Below the pieces are notes generated by a model. The model was not told the origin of the DNA. It ran no database searches and saw only the letters and a list, made by a program, of their open reading frames with translations. 64,000 nt of DNA from Calditrichota bacterium (GTDB lineage: Bacteria > Zhuqueibacterota > Zhuqueibacteria > Zhuqueibacterales > Geothermadaptataceae), in assembly GCA_008501765.1 (NCBI GenBank), contig QQUE01000006.1, positions 186,001-250,000 on the forward strand, written 5' to 3'. A program made the translations under genes and the position numbers. Shown piece after piece: positions 9,727-18,402 of the stretch; positions within the stretch are counted from its first letter, which is position 1; each line of letters opens with the position of its first letter.

Positions 9727-11376
9727 TTAATTTAGTAGTGTCAATGATTTGCACAACTTCCCATTCGGGGAGCTTAAAATATAAAAATAGACGCCGGGAC
9801 TGAGAACATGACCGCTGTCATCGCGGCCATCCCACTGAATCGAAATTTGACCGGATTCAACAGGCATATCGATGAGCGTTTTTACCTGCCGTGCAAGAAT
9901 ATCGTAAATTTTTAAATTCACGTGTCCGGTTTCCAATAAATTGAACTGAATTGTTGTGGTGGTATTGGATGAAAATGGATTGGGGAAATTTTGGGCGAGT
10001 GCCACAGTTGCTGATTTGTTTTCTGATTTTAAGACGCGGCTGTATTCGAATGAACCATCGAAATCCACCTGTTTTAGACGATAAAACCGCTGCCCGGTCC
10101 CCCAATTAATTGCAAAAGAGTATTCCCTTCGTTCGACCGTAGTGCCAGCCCCTTCAACGAACCCGATCGAGGAAAAAGGACCGCTTTCTTTATCTGCCAT
10201 TTCAATGTAAAAACCAAGATTGTTGGATTCACTGGCTGTCGCCCAGTACAAATAATTGGGAGAGATTGACAATGAGACCAGTTCGACCGGCACAATTACG
10301 CCATTGTTCTCGTTGGCTCCCATGTCCGGCGCAGCGCCGGCAATCCAAATTTCTGCCGGATTTGTTGGGTCTCCGGTATCAATGCAGGGTGATCCAATTT
10401 GAATTCGGAAATCCTGGGAATTGGGATTAAAGAAATTGGGATCCAGTTGAATATTAAAATAGGCATCGCACGAATCGCCGCGGGTATTGCGCCGGGTATT
10501 GACGCCCAGGCCGGCAGGTGGAGTGATAAAATTGCCGCTGCTGTTCAGGGATACGGCGTTGTGAAAGGCCGCAGGAATACTGTTTTCAGTGGAAATGCCG
10601 GTGCCGTTGAGGGCAATTATATTATTGATAATCGTCGGATCACAATCTGAAATAGTGATTCCCATATCGTTCTGAACAATCGTATTTTGATATATTTTCA
10701 CAGCAGAGCTGTTGGTTAAATCGATACCTGAATTGATATTTTCAAATATGAAATTCTGGACGATGGTTCCGCTCGCGCCCTGCAAAACAATGGCTGATTC
10801 GAGTCCGTTTTCACTATTTTGCCGCAAAATGCAGCGCTTTACGACCGGGCCGGCATTTAATATGCGGATACCGGCATTGGGATTTTTTTCAAAAAGAGAT
10901 TCGGTGATATTTCCCGCAGCGCCTGCCAGGCAATCGAGGCCGGTGTTGTTTTTGGTAAAATGACTGCTGTTTATTTCGGGAGAAGCAGCGTCCAGCGTCA
11001 GCGCCACCCCGGCATAATTTATTTGGCAAAATTCGAGCCTGCCATCGGAGCCTGTGCTAAAATAGATCCCCGACCAATCGCCTTCGTGCGGGCTTGCACT
11101 GCTGGAGGTAAACCTTATTGAATCTTCTTCCGTGCCAACAGCTTGTAAAAATCCGTAGTTGATCAAACCTATGGAGGTATTGAACTGCAATACGACGCCG
11201 GATTCAATGAGCAAAGTGTCGCCAACGGCAATTTTCAGATCGGCTGTAACAGTATAGGGGCTGTTTTGAATGGACAACGTTCCTTGAATGAAACCACTGA
11301 TATTTGAGGCTGATGCTGGAGTGGACAGCATAAAAAATGATAAAAATGGCAGAATTTGTTTGGTTAAAATTTTCAT
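9727..11376 (-). CDS. Right-handed beta-helix surface protein with type IX/FlgD-like C-terminal sorting domain
   Basis: Signal peptide (MKILTKQILPFLSFFML to ASAS), then a right-handed parallel beta-helix: an SGVVLQF rung, IYQNTIVQND and TIINNIIALNGTGI are typical NosD/pectate-lyase-like coils. The region around residues 290-350 (DPNFFNPNSQDFRI, SPCIDTGDP) is the usual capping motif of such 'choice-of-anchor' helices. The last 90 residues (NFPNPFSSNTT, VNLKIYDILARQV, LSPGVYFYIL) match the type IX secretion type A sorting domain, implying export across the outer membrane and surface attachment. The start ATG is one base after the PilX-like stop codon, so translation is probably coupled to the pseudopilin operon. 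This suggests that the protein works with the pilus. Confidence 0.85.
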   Translation of the reverse strand: MKILTKQILPFLSFFMLSTPASASNISGFIQGTLSIQNSPYTVTADLKIAVGDTLLIESGVVLQFNTSIGLINYGFLQAVGTEEDSIRFTSSSASPHEGDWSGIYFSTGSDGRLEFCQINYAGVALTLDAASPEINSSHFTKNNTGLDCLAGAAGNITESLFEKNPNAGIRILNAGPVVKRCILRQNSENGLESAIVLQGASGTIVQNFIFENINSGIDLTNSSAVKIYQNTIVQNDMGITISDCDPTIINNIIALNGTGISTENSIPAAFHNAVSLNSSGNFITPPAGLGVNTRRNTRGDSCDAYFNIQLDPNFFNPNSQDFRIQIGSPCIDTGDPTNPAEIWIAGAAPDMGANENNGVIVPVELVSLSISPNYLYWATASESNNLGFYIEMADKESGPFSSIGFVEGAGTTVERREYSFAINWGTGQRFYRLKQVDFDGSFEYSRVLKSENKSATVALAQNFPNPFSSNTTTTIQFNLLETGHVNLKIYDILARQVKTLIDMPVESGQISIQWDGRDDSGHVLSPGVYFYILSSPNGKLCKSLTLLN

Positions 11377-11377
11377 T

Positions 11378-12712
11378 CTAATGGCTAAGATCAGTCCAGT
11401 TTGTTACTTCGTATTGGCCAGTTGTCGGAAAATAGGGGGGGATCATCGCGTTGAGCCGCTGATCGTAATGGTAATTTTTTGAATAGCCGGTGCTGCCTCC
11501 CCAACTGCTGAAAGTACCCACCGGCCCGCGAATTTTTTGGCTGAGCGAACCATAAATTGATAATGTGCCACGGTGCGAACCGGAATAATAGTTCTCAACG
11601 GTAAACGAGGTGCCGAGCGCGAGCATGGCACCGTTAACTATGCAGTCACTTCGATTGGCATAAGTGTCGGCTATGACGATATTTTTCACGCTGATTAATC
11701 CGAGCACATCCGTGCTGCTGGTCGATGGAATCCCACCGGCTCCGGAATCGTGATATAAAATATTATCAACAATGTTGATATTGTCCGAAGCGAGCAACGT
11801 AACCTGCCCTTTGACTGTACCTTTAACATCGACATCGCCTTTGACATTGATCATTCCACTGACGGAAGCCAGGTCAACTACTTGATTTTGAATGATATAA
11901 ACTTTGCTCCCCCAATAGTTGTAACGCCAAACACTGTATGTAATTGTACCGTTCGGATTGAAAATAACTTCTGCATCGCGGTTAAATCGTGCATCGATGG
12001 TCAAAGGCGGATTGCTGCCGCCATTTTCCAATAAATAATTATCAATCACATCTTGCAGAACCGGGAAATCGACCTGGGGAACGCCAAGTTGATATCCCTC
12101 CTGAAAATCCGGATTATATCCGCCACCCTGGTTAAAGCTGGTAGCTGAACTGGTTACTTTGCCCATAAAAGTGGGTGATCCGGTAATTGAAATCCGGTCG
12201 TTGGAATGCAGCGGCCCTTCGATGAGATCCGAGGAGGTAAACCAAATTGTTCCGCCTTCCGAGCCCGAGAGATAGGCATATTTGCCGAATGTTGAAGTGC
12301 GAACGTGGCTGCGGATACTCCGTGAAATATCGCCGACTGTGGCTGCCACAGTAATCGTATATCCTTTGATATAAGTGCCGGTATTGGCATCGTCGGGATC
12401 AATTTGTGTGGTGTAATTGCCGTTGCCAACCTCAATATTTGATTGATAGGTAAAGGGAGCGGTACCTCCCGGCGGCGGGCTGGCAAATCGCAAATAGCGC
12501 AGCGCCCGTTCGAGACCGGCTTCAGCTGCCCAAAAAGCTTGCGTAGCTTGTGCGTGATCACCGGAAGTGCGGCTGGAAATTATTACCGCATGAAAAGTGG
12601 CATAACCGATGGAGCTGAGCGTGATGCCGAGAAAAATAGCCAGAAGAAGAGAAACGCCTCTTTCGTTGCTTGTTCTTTCCGCACAAATATTTTTGATACT
12701 CTGGAAATTCAT
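11378..12712 (-). CDS. PilX-like large pseudopilin / pilus assembly protein (DUF4900-like)
   Basis: The N-terminus is prepilin-like but atypical: ERG followed by VSLLLAIFLGITL, with no Glu at position +5. This is the PilX/GspK pattern of a tip pseudopilin, followed by the conserved FWAAEAGLERALRYL. The remaining about 350 residues are beta-rich, include GPLHSNDRISI, and end in repeated hydrophobic strands (VDVKGTVKGQVTLLAS, LGLISVKNIVIAD). This resembles the DUF4900 domain seen after PilX-like N-termini; that assignment is from memory of the family. It is the fifth pseudopilin of the cluster and probably sits at the pilus tip. It is tightly linked to the pilV-like gene upstream and the beta-helix gene downstream. 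Confidence 0.8.
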   Translation of the reverse strand: MNFQSIKNICAERTSNERGVSLLLAIFLGITLSSIGYATFHAVIISSRTSGDHAQATQAFWAAEAGLERALRYLRFASPPPGGTAPFTYQSNIEVGNGNYTTQIDPDDANTGTYIKGYTITVAATVGDISRSIRSHVRTSTFGKYAYLSGSEGGTIWFTSSDLIEGPLHSNDRISITGSPTFMGKVTSSATSFNQGGGYNPDFQEGYQLGVPQVDFPVLQDVIDNYLLENGGSNPPLTIDARFNRDAEVIFNPNGTITYSVWRYNYWGSKVYIIQNQVVDLASVSGMINVKGDVDVKGTVKGQVTLLASDNINIVDNILYHDSGAGGIPSTSSTDVLGLISVKNIVIADTYANRSDCIVNGAMLALGTSFTVENYYSGSHRGTLSIYGSLSQKIRGPVGTFSSWGGSTGYSKNYHYDQRLNAMIPPYFPTTGQYEVTNWTDLSH

Positions 12713-12728
12713 TTCTAATCGGCGTCCA

Positions 12729-13151
12729 TTAATAATTGGTTAAAAATGTCACCAGCTCGACTGATGGTATATCTTCCTTAGAAACAACTACTTCAATCTT
12801 TTTATAATTCTGGTATGTTGTAACTGTCGTCGTACGGGTAAAACCGGAGTAACCACCGGCATTTGACTCTGTGACATAGTTTTGACTTGTGATATAAAAA
12901 TAGCCCCGGCCGTTTTTGTCGCCGCGTATTTCTTCCAGTTTTTGCTCTGCCAGTGTTGATGAAAGTGACAACGTTTCAGAATCCATACTTTGCGTTACAC
13001 CCGTGCTTACCATTGTTAAAGTCGTCGCCAGGGCAATGCCCAGAAATATTATCACGAATATCAATTCGATTAGCGAAAAACCACGTTGACCAGTAAATTG
13101 CCTAAAAATTGCGTGGTTTAATTTCGTTAAAAAGGTAAATGGAATTGCCAT
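12729..13151 (-). CDS. Minor pseudopilin, PilV/GspI-like
   Basis: Class III-type prepilin leader ending in RG, then FSLIELIFVIIFLGIALATTL, with the Glu at +5 needed for assembly and methylation. AEQKLEEIRGD after the helix is typical of PilV/GspI. The total length is 140 aa with a small C-terminal beta domain. The only usable start is the ATG at 13151, so the first 50 bases lie inside the preceding pseudopilin gene. This long overlap is real, because no alternative start codon occurs before the leader cleavage site. Expected role: initiation or tip complex of the pilus-like fibre. Confidence 0.85.
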   Translation of the reverse strand: MAIPFTFLTKLNHAIFRQFTGQRGFSLIELIFVIIFLGIALATTLTMVSTGVTQSMDSETLSLSSTLAEQKLEEIRGDKNGRGYFYITSQNYVTESNAGGYSGFTRTTTVTTYQNYKKIEVVVSKEDIPSVELVTFLTNY

Positions 13152-13626
13152 TGACCGTGGTCCTCAGTTCAAATTTAATTTGATGGATATCGTATAAATT
13201 GGCAATTGGCATAGTTAAAAGAGTGCGTTGATCATTGAAATACGAGAGCCTGAAAAGCGAAACATTATCCGCAAGTAGTTGTCCATTTAAATTCAGATTG
13301 CTGCTGGTTTTTGCAATACTGATCAGCCCGCCGCCTTGTTTATAAAATCGAATGGAGTCAGTAGTGGCAGCAATGAGAGAATCTTTGCTGGCAATTTGCC
13401 GCAGTTCTTTTTTTACGCGCAACAGCGCCAGTCGACTGGTTTGCATGCCGGCTTTTCTTTCAATCACAAAACTATAAGCCCGGGCGCCGCTGGAAAGCAT
13501 TTGTCCGATTATTATTGATATTATTGCAGTTACCGTAATCGTGACGATGAGTTCGATGAGTGAAACGCCGTTTTCGGAGCGTGGCGGAAATGGCCGGCTC
13601 CCTGTTTTTGGCTTAGCATTTGACAT
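13102..13626 (-). CDS. Minor pseudopilin, PilW/GspJ-like
   Basis: Leader of about 20 residues ending in G, then VSLIELIVTITVTAIISIIIGQ, a type IV prepilin cleavage site with Glu+5. The protein is 174 aa. The C-terminal part has the alternating strands of GspJ/PilW (SIRFYKQGGGLIS, LFRLSYFNDQ, IHQIKFELRTTV). The leader is long and basic (MSNAKPKTGSRPFPPRSEN). It follows the GspH-like gene by 3 bases and overlaps the next pseudopilin by 50 bases, so it belongs to one operon. It would form part of the minor-pilin priming complex. Confidence 0.85.
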   Translation of the reverse strand: MSNAKPKTGSRPFPPRSENGVSLIELIVTITVTAIISIIIGQMLSSGARAYSFVIERKAGMQTSRLALLRVKKELRQIASKDSLIAATTDSIRFYKQGGGLISIAKTSSNLNLNGQLLADNVSLFRLSYFNDQRTLLTMPIANLYDIHQIKFELRTTVNGNSIYLFNEIKPRNF

Positions 13627-13629
13627 GAC

Positions 13630-14148
13630 TTACTGGGAGTAGATTTTTACCAGTCCCGTTTCGGGAATGATGACCACATTGTGCGTATTGTCCAGGGAAA
13701 TGGCAATTCGTTGTTCCGTCAGTTTTACTCCATTTGAGATGGGTTCACCATTTGTTTTGAAGCGGAGATTGTTGTTCGACAGATCAGAATCTGAAATGTG
13801 GACGTCCTGGAATTCGTTTTCACCGAAACGGCGGATAAAGTTGCCGTTGCCGGTGATGGATGGCAGGTATTCGTTGGTATCGTTCCATTTTAAGCTGTAG
13901 AGATTGAGCCCGGGTTCGACGTCGATGCGAACAGAGCGGCCATAGGTCATGGCGATTTCTTGAGCGTAGCGAAAATCATTGACAACGATGCGCGCTGCGT
14001 TGGCTCGCTGGGCAGCAGTGGGAGAATTTTTCATGCGGCTAAGCCCGACGGCCGCCAATAATCCAACAATAGAAATAACCACGATCAGTTCCATAAAAGT
14101 ATAACCGCGCTGGTTTTTCCAGGTTTTCCGGATCGTTGTCGTTTTCAT
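13630..14148 (-). CDS. Minor pseudopilin, GspH/FimT family
   Basis: Short leader NQRG then YTFMELIVVISIVGLLAAVGL, the prepilin helix with Glu+5. The helix is followed by ANAARIVVNDFRYAQEIAMTYG, the diagnostic GspH/FimT segment. The rest (VRIDVEPGLNLYSLKW, DVHISDSDL, GLVKIYSQ) is the usual C-terminal beta sandwich. Length 172 aa is normal. It starts about 94 bases after the major pilin stop, beyond a strong hairpin, so it is probably expressed at a lower level by readthrough. Confidence 0.88.
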   Translation of the reverse strand: MKTTTIRKTWKNQRGYTFMELIVVISIVGLLAAVGLSRMKNSPTAAQRANAARIVVNDFRYAQEIAMTYGRSVRIDVEPGLNLYSLKWNDTNEYLPSITGNGNFIRRFGENEFQDVHISDSDLSNNNLRFKTNGEPISNGVKLTEQRIAISLDNTHNVVIIPETGLVKIYSQ

Positions 14149-14187
14149 ATTTCTAGCCCTCGGTTTTCACCGTTCTCATTCCTGAGC

Positions 14188-14224
14188 ATAATAAAAATAT
14201 AAGGGAAGTGCTTTCACACTTCCC
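14188..14224 (-). terminator. Hairpin terminator/attenuator after the major pilin gene
   Basis: On the minus strand GGGAAGTG, a 6-base loop and CACTTCCC are followed by TTATATTTTTATT. It lies just after the pilin stop codon and before the minor pseudopilins. A partial terminator here would give abundant pilin mRNA and less of the minor components. Confidence 0.65.
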
Positions 14225-14241
14225 CAGCGGACAGAGAAAGA

Positions 14242-14574
14242 TTATCGGTCGTGGCCGGTTTGATCACAGGTAATTGTTCCGGTGGCGGATGCATAAGTGT
14301 ATGTTCCTCCACTCGGGCACGTCGGCACGGAGCCGGATGCATAATAGGAGGTCACAGCATAATCCGCTGGAAAACCCGGTGAACCGGAAGCTGCATTTTG
14401 AGCATAAGCCAATGCCATCGCACTTTCAATCGCTGATAAATTTGCTTTACAAGCGCTGGCTTCAGCATTGCCGCTCAGATCCACAAACTTGGGGATAGCA
14501 ACAGCGGCTAAAATACCGAGAATAACGATGACCATGATAAGCTCAATGAGGGTAAAACCTTTTTGGTTCTTCAT
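14242..14574 (-). CDS. Major type IV pilin / GspG-like prepilin
   Basis: A six-residue leader MKNQKG is followed by FTLIELIMVIVILGILAAVAIPKFVDL, a textbook type IVa/GspG prepilin with Glu+5. The mature protein is only about 104 residues, with a short globular part. There are three Cys (ACKANLSAIESA, VPTCPSGG, TITCDQ); the last two could form the C-terminal disulfide loop. The short leader and ESAMALAYAQ helix resemble small structural pilins of Geobacter or MSHA type more than calcium-binding GspG. A good GGAG ribosome site precedes the ATG. It has its own probable sigma-54 promoter and a downstream hairpin, which fits a highly expressed fibre subunit. Confidence 0.92.
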   Translation of the reverse strand: MKNQKGFTLIELIMVIVILGILAAVAIPKFVDLSGNAEASACKANLSAIESAMALAYAQNAASGSPGFPADYAVTSYYASGSVPTCPSGGTYTYASATGTITCDQTGHDR

Positions 14575-14642
14575 AAGTCTGCTCCAAAAAATAATTAAGT
14601 AAATCGAACTGATTTCTCTCTAAACCAATCGTCCATCTTCTA

Positions 14643-14658
14643 TACAACCTGTATGCCA
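14643..14658 (-). promoter_or_regulatory. Probable sigma-54 (-24/-12) promoter of the major pilin gene
   Basis: Minus-strand TGGCATACAGGTTGTA has the -24 TGGCA and -12 TTG elements at exact sigma-54 spacing; it deviates only in the less conserved middle bases and GT for GC at -12. It gives a leader of about 58 bases with a GGAG ribosome site. A sigma-54 activator gene lies 1.6 kb upstream. The remainder of the 423-base gap (14575-14997) shows no gene. Confidence 0.55.
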
Positions 14659-14997
14659 TATTTTTGATGCAGCAAAAATTTATTCTGACAATTTATTAAA
14701 AATAAACGGCTTAACGCTGTTTGATTTTTTTGCACTACAGAAATAAATCAAATATTATGTCAACAATCCCAAAACCGAGTGTTCCACTTCGGATTAAGAT
14801 TCTGTTGCAGAACTTTTACAGGAAAAATGGCTGTTGTTTTTTAAGAATTTAAACTGCGATGTGTCAAAATGAAATAGCGTGCCGAATTGGAAATCCCGGA
14901 ATAAAATGCAAGTTTGCCGGCATAATAATTACCTTCTGTTCCAAAATGACATCGGTGCTCGAGCATTGTTTTGCAGAAGGAACCCGAGGTGCTAAAA

Positions 14998-16206
14998 TTA
15001 ATTTGCAATCGATGTGAGATCCCACATGGGAAGAAAAATAGCGAGGGCGAGAAATAATACGATGATGCCGAGCATGACTGTAATAATTGGCTCAATCATC
15101 GAAGAGAGGCTTTTGACGGCATAATCAACTTCGACATCATAATGGCCGGAAATATTGAGCAGCATTTCGTCCAGTGAGCCGGATTGTTCGCCGATTGAAA
15201 TCATGCGGATAACCATAGGCGGAAATAATTTGCTTTGCCTGAGTGGCACCGCCAATCCATCACCCTTGCGAACACCAAGCGCTGCTTTTTCAATTTCTTT
15301 GCCGATCACTTCATTGCCGACGGTTTTTGAAACGATATCCAACGCCTGAAGGATGGGGAGACCACTGCTGTTTAATGTTTCCAACATGCGTGTGAACCTG
15401 GACATGGTGCTTTTCATAATCAGCGCCCCGAAGATCGGCATCTTCAATTTTATCAAATCCCAATTATAAGCCCCGGAGGGTGTTTTAACCCAAAGCTTGA
15501 AGCCAATAATTGAGGCAATTAAAACGCCACCAACGATGTACCAGTAGCCGGAGATAATCGTGTACATGGCAATAAGCAAGCGTGTTGGCAGCGGCAAGTT
15601 TACCCCAAGTTTGGCGAACATATCAATAAATTTTGGTACGACGAAGAGCATCAGGGAAATAAAAGCAACGGTCAGCGATACGACGATAATTACCGGGTGC
15701 CGCATGGCAGATTTTATCTGCGCCCGCGTCTCCCGGTCAAATTCCATGAGCTCAGCCAGCCGTGCGAGAACTTTGTCCAGCGCGCCGCCCATTTCACCAG
15801 CGCGGATTGTGTTGATATACATTTTTTCAAAGGCCTGCGGGTGTTTGCTTAACGCCTCGGAAAAGCTGATTCCGCTTTCGATGTCCACATAAATCTTCAT
15901 AATTATATCGCGCATACTCTCATTTTCCGCTTGCTCAGCCAGGGCATCGAGGCAGGAAAGCAAGGGGACGCCGGCTTTTAGCAGAACCACGAGTTGCCGG
16001 GTGAAAACGATGACATCGTCCGTTTTAATTTTGGCTTTTTGGTTAAATATCTCCAGGTTTAAACCGGCATTTTTACTCTTGATGTTGAGTGGATGGTACC
16101 CAATCGACCGTAGTTTATCCGAGGCTGCTATTGAACTGGCCGCTTCAACGGTGTCTTCAACAACGATGCCGTTTGTATTGATCGCTTTGTAGCTAAACAG
16201 GGGCAT
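14998..16206 (-). CDS. pilC: Type IV pilus / type II secretion inner-membrane platform protein PilC (GspF)
   Basis: Polytopic inner-membrane protein that anchors the assembly ATPase and the growing fibre. The N-terminus MPLFSYKAIN is the normal PilC start. Two T2SSF domains follow: the first around residues 65-190 with FTRQLVVLLKAGVPLLSCLDAL and IRAGEMGGALDKVLARLAELME; the second around 270-395 with FTRMLETLNSSGLPILQAL and ISIGEQSGSLDEMLLNISGHYD. Three membrane helices are visible. Length 402 aa is standard. It starts 13 bases after the sigma-54 activator stop and is followed by the pilin promoter region. Confidence 0.95.
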   Translation of the reverse strand: MPLFSYKAINTNGIVVEDTVEAASSIAASDKLRSIGYHPLNIKSKNAGLNLEIFNQKAKIKTDDVIVFTRQLVVLLKAGVPLLSCLDALAEQAENESMRDIIMKIYVDIESGISFSEALSKHPQAFEKMYINTIRAGEMGGALDKVLARLAELMEFDRETRAQIKSAMRHPVIIVVSLTVAFISLMLFVVPKFIDMFAKLGVNLPLPTRLLIAMYTIISGYWYIVGGVLIASIIGFKLWVKTPSGAYNWDLIKLKMPIFGALIMKSTMSRFTRMLETLNSSGLPILQALDIVSKTVGNEVIGKEIEKAALGVRKGDGLAVPLRQSKLFPPMVIRMISIGEQSGSLDEMLLNISGHYDVEVDYAVKSLSSMIEPIITVMLGIIVLFLALAIFLPMWDLTSIAN

Positions 16207-16218
16207 AATAATTCCGGA

Positions 16219-17643
16219 TCAATGGTTATTCATCACGGAGATAGCGAAGCGTGGAACCTGAATTTCGTACTTGTGAATTTTGCGGTACAGGGTCGTTCGG
16301 CCGATGCCGAGAGCCGAGGCGGTGGAACTCATATTGTAATTGGTCAGTTTGAGTGCGTGTTGCAATACCTCTTTTTCTATTTCTTCGAGGGGGATTATGC
16401 GTCGGCTCATGCTTACCGCGGCGCGGAAATCAAACATGTTTTGGCTGGGCTGATTATTAAAAGCATTAAACGAAGTAATCGTCATCGGCAGGTGGTCTGG
16501 CTGAATTAATCCGGAGCCGGCAGTGAGAATCGAGCGCTCGATTACATTTTGCAGCTCGCGAATATTGCCGGGCCACTTGTAATTGATTAAAAAATCCATG
16601 GCTTTGCTTGAGAAACCAACCACTTCGTGCCCCGTGGTTTCGTGAAATTTGCGAATAAAAAAAGCGACCAGCACAGGAATATCTTCCCGGCGTTCACGCA
16701 GCGGCGGAATTGCAATTGGATAAACGCTGATGCGATAGTATAAATCTTCCCGAAAACGGCCTTGTTTCATTTCTTCTTCAAGATTTTTGTTGGTCGCTGA
16801 AATAATACGCACATCGACGTCGAGCAGCTCGGTGCCGCCAACGCGTTGAAAACGCTGTTCCTGCAGAATGCGCAGAATTTTAACTTGCGTCGTTTGCGGC
16901 ATATCGCCGATTTCATCGAGAAAGATTGTGCCGCCGTTTGCCTGCTCGAATTTTCCGGGACGCATATTGTAAGCGCCGGTAAAAGCACCTTTTTCATGGC
17001 CAAAGAGTTCACTTTCCAGCAATTGCTCCGGAATAGCAGCACAGTTTACGGGCACGAATGGCTTCTGGCGCCGGTCACCGTGGTGGTGAATGGCGTTGGC
17101 AAGCAGCTCTTTTCCGGTGCCACTTTCACCCTGAATTGCTACGGTAACCGGACTATCCAGCACTTTTTCGATGCTTTGAAACACCTCCTGCATGCGGCGG
17201 CTAATTCCAATGACGTTGCCAAATCCGAATTTATCTTTTAACTCGCCCTTGAGCCGATGCACTTCCGCGGTTAGGCTGCCTGTTAAAAGAGCATTGTGAA
17301 TAATGACTTTCAGCCGGTCCCAATCTGCCGGTTTGGTGACATAATCGTAGGCCCCGAGTTTCATCGCTTCGATGGCGGTATCAATATGTTCGTTGCCGGT
17401 TAAAATGATCACCGGCAATCCCGGCCGAATGTTTTTCAGCTTTTTTAATGTATCGATACCGTGCATTCCCGGCATAATTAAATCGAGCAAAATCAAATCA
17501 AAATTATGAATTTCGATGAGTTGCAGACCGTCCATTCCGGAATAGGCTCGTTCAACCAGATAGCCCTGATTTGTGAGTAATTCAGCGGCGAGTTTGGTAA
17601 AATCTTCCTCATCATCTATAATCAGCAATCGTTTTTCATTCAT
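16219..17643 (-). CDS. NtrC-family sigma-54-dependent response regulator (PilR/AtoC-like)
   Basis: Three-domain activator of sigma-54 RNA polymerase. The receiver domain has the phosphoacceptor Asp54 in LILLDLIMPG. The AAA+ domain has Walker A GESGTGKE at 172-179, the sigma-54 contact loop GAFTGA at 219-224 and Walker B FLDEIGD near 241. The Fis-type helix-turn-helix at the end is SSTASALGIGRTTLYRKI. The start is the ATG at 17643, preceded by AAGG; an in-frame TTG at 17664 is weaker. Its likely target is the pilin promoter at 14643-14658, by analogy with PilR control of pilA; its kinase partner could be the histidine kinase encoded at 23500-25026. Confidence 0.93.
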   Translation of the reverse strand: MNEKRLLIIDDEEDFTKLAAELLTNQGYLVERAYSGMDGLQLIEIHNFDLILLDLIMPGMHGIDTLKKLKNIRPGLPVIILTGNEHIDTAIEAMKLGAYDYVTKPADWDRLKVIIHNALLTGSLTAEVHRLKGELKDKFGFGNVIGISRRMQEVFQSIEKVLDSPVTVAIQGESGTGKELLANAIHHHGDRRQKPFVPVNCAAIPEQLLESELFGHEKGAFTGAYNMRPGKFEQANGGTIFLDEIGDMPQTTQVKILRILQEQRFQRVGGTELLDVDVRIISATNKNLEEEMKQGRFREDLYYRISVYPIAIPPLRERREDIPVLVAFFIRKFHETTGHEVVGFSSKAMDFLINYKWPGNIRELQNVIERSILTAGSGLIQPDHLPMTITSFNAFNNQPSQNMFDFRAAVSMSRRIIPLEEIEKEVLQHALKLTNYNMSSTASALGIGRTTLYRKIHKYEIQVPRFAISVMNNH

Positions 17644-17801
17644 GATCGATTGGGCCTTTTTCAATAATTCTTTCGGTGTCGATTAATTCCCGGAGAATGG
17701 GGTGGTGTCGGCTAATCACAGAATTTCCTTAAAAGTAAAATTCCATTATTTTTCGTATCGGCAGGTTTGGCGCTTTTATAAGATCATGAAAGTAATGTTA
17801 T

Positions 17802-17949
17802 TTAGCCTGAATTATTCATAAAGTGCAGTGGATGTGCCTGGCACTTAGTTGATTTTTAAAAATTTAACTAAACAAAGTAGCGTTTAATGGCTTTCATAAC
17901 TTGTAGAAGTGCCAGGCACATTTTTATCAGTTTATGAATAGATCAGGTT
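17802..17949. repeat. MITE-like element, family 1, core type TGCCTGGCAC (copy A)
   Basis: Ends are inverted repeats TTAGCCTGAATTATTCATAA and, at the far end, TTTATGAATAGATCAGGTT. Inside, TGTGCCTGGCACTT pairs with AAGTGCCAGGCACA. A nearly identical 148-bp copy lies at 29920-30068. The rest of the 17644-18402 gap holds the structured repeat at 18203 and no gene. Confidence 0.8.
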
Positions 17950-18202
17950 CGATGTGTAGATTATTAAAAATAACCTGTTAAAATTATCATCATTCATTAA
18001 AACTGCCCACAGGCTGTCAATTTGCTGATGCCGGCCTTCGGCTCCGAGTGTTTTTATCAGGAATCTACCCTCTGCTGTTAGTATGGATTCACGCTTGGAG
18101 CATGCGCATGTGAATTATCCTAAGATTTACAAAAAGGGCGAAGAGGGGAGTTAATTTTTAAGGCTAAATACCGGTATCTGTTAACCTAAATTCAGGCAAG
18201 TA

Positions 18203-18279
18203 TCCTGAGTGTTCCGCTTGTTTTTTAAGCGGAATGTATGGAAGGGTACGTGATACTTCCGACGCCCGCCCCCTCGATA
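18203..18279. repeat. Structured repeat, copy 2 (related to 3765-3843)
   Basis: TTCCGCTT/AAGCGGAA hairpin, then a GGAAG...TACTTCC hairpin. The pattern and flanking words (CTGAG, GCTTGTTTT, TGTAT.GAAG.GT) match the copy at 3765. The arms of the first hairpin differ between copies but remain complementary. Confidence 0.45.
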
Positions 18280-18402
18280 AATCCCGCCCAAAAGCAGGCA
18301 GGACACCCGGGATGCTATTAGGTGTATCTTTGTGTTTTTCACATTTCTAAATCCTTAAGAAGCAGCATTATTTTTGTCAATTTAATAATGCTGCCTTTAA
18401 AA

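Noticed and set aside
13102-13151. Shorter start for the PilV-like gene to avoid the 50-base overlap
   Set aside because: No ATG, GTG or TTG lies between 13151 and the prepilin cleavage site, so the overlap stands.
17834-17850. Second sigma-54 promoter (TGGCACTTAGTTGA) near the activator gene
   Set aside because: The -24/-12 spacing is one base short, and the motif is part of the repeated palindrome also found at 29950, so it reflects the repeat core.
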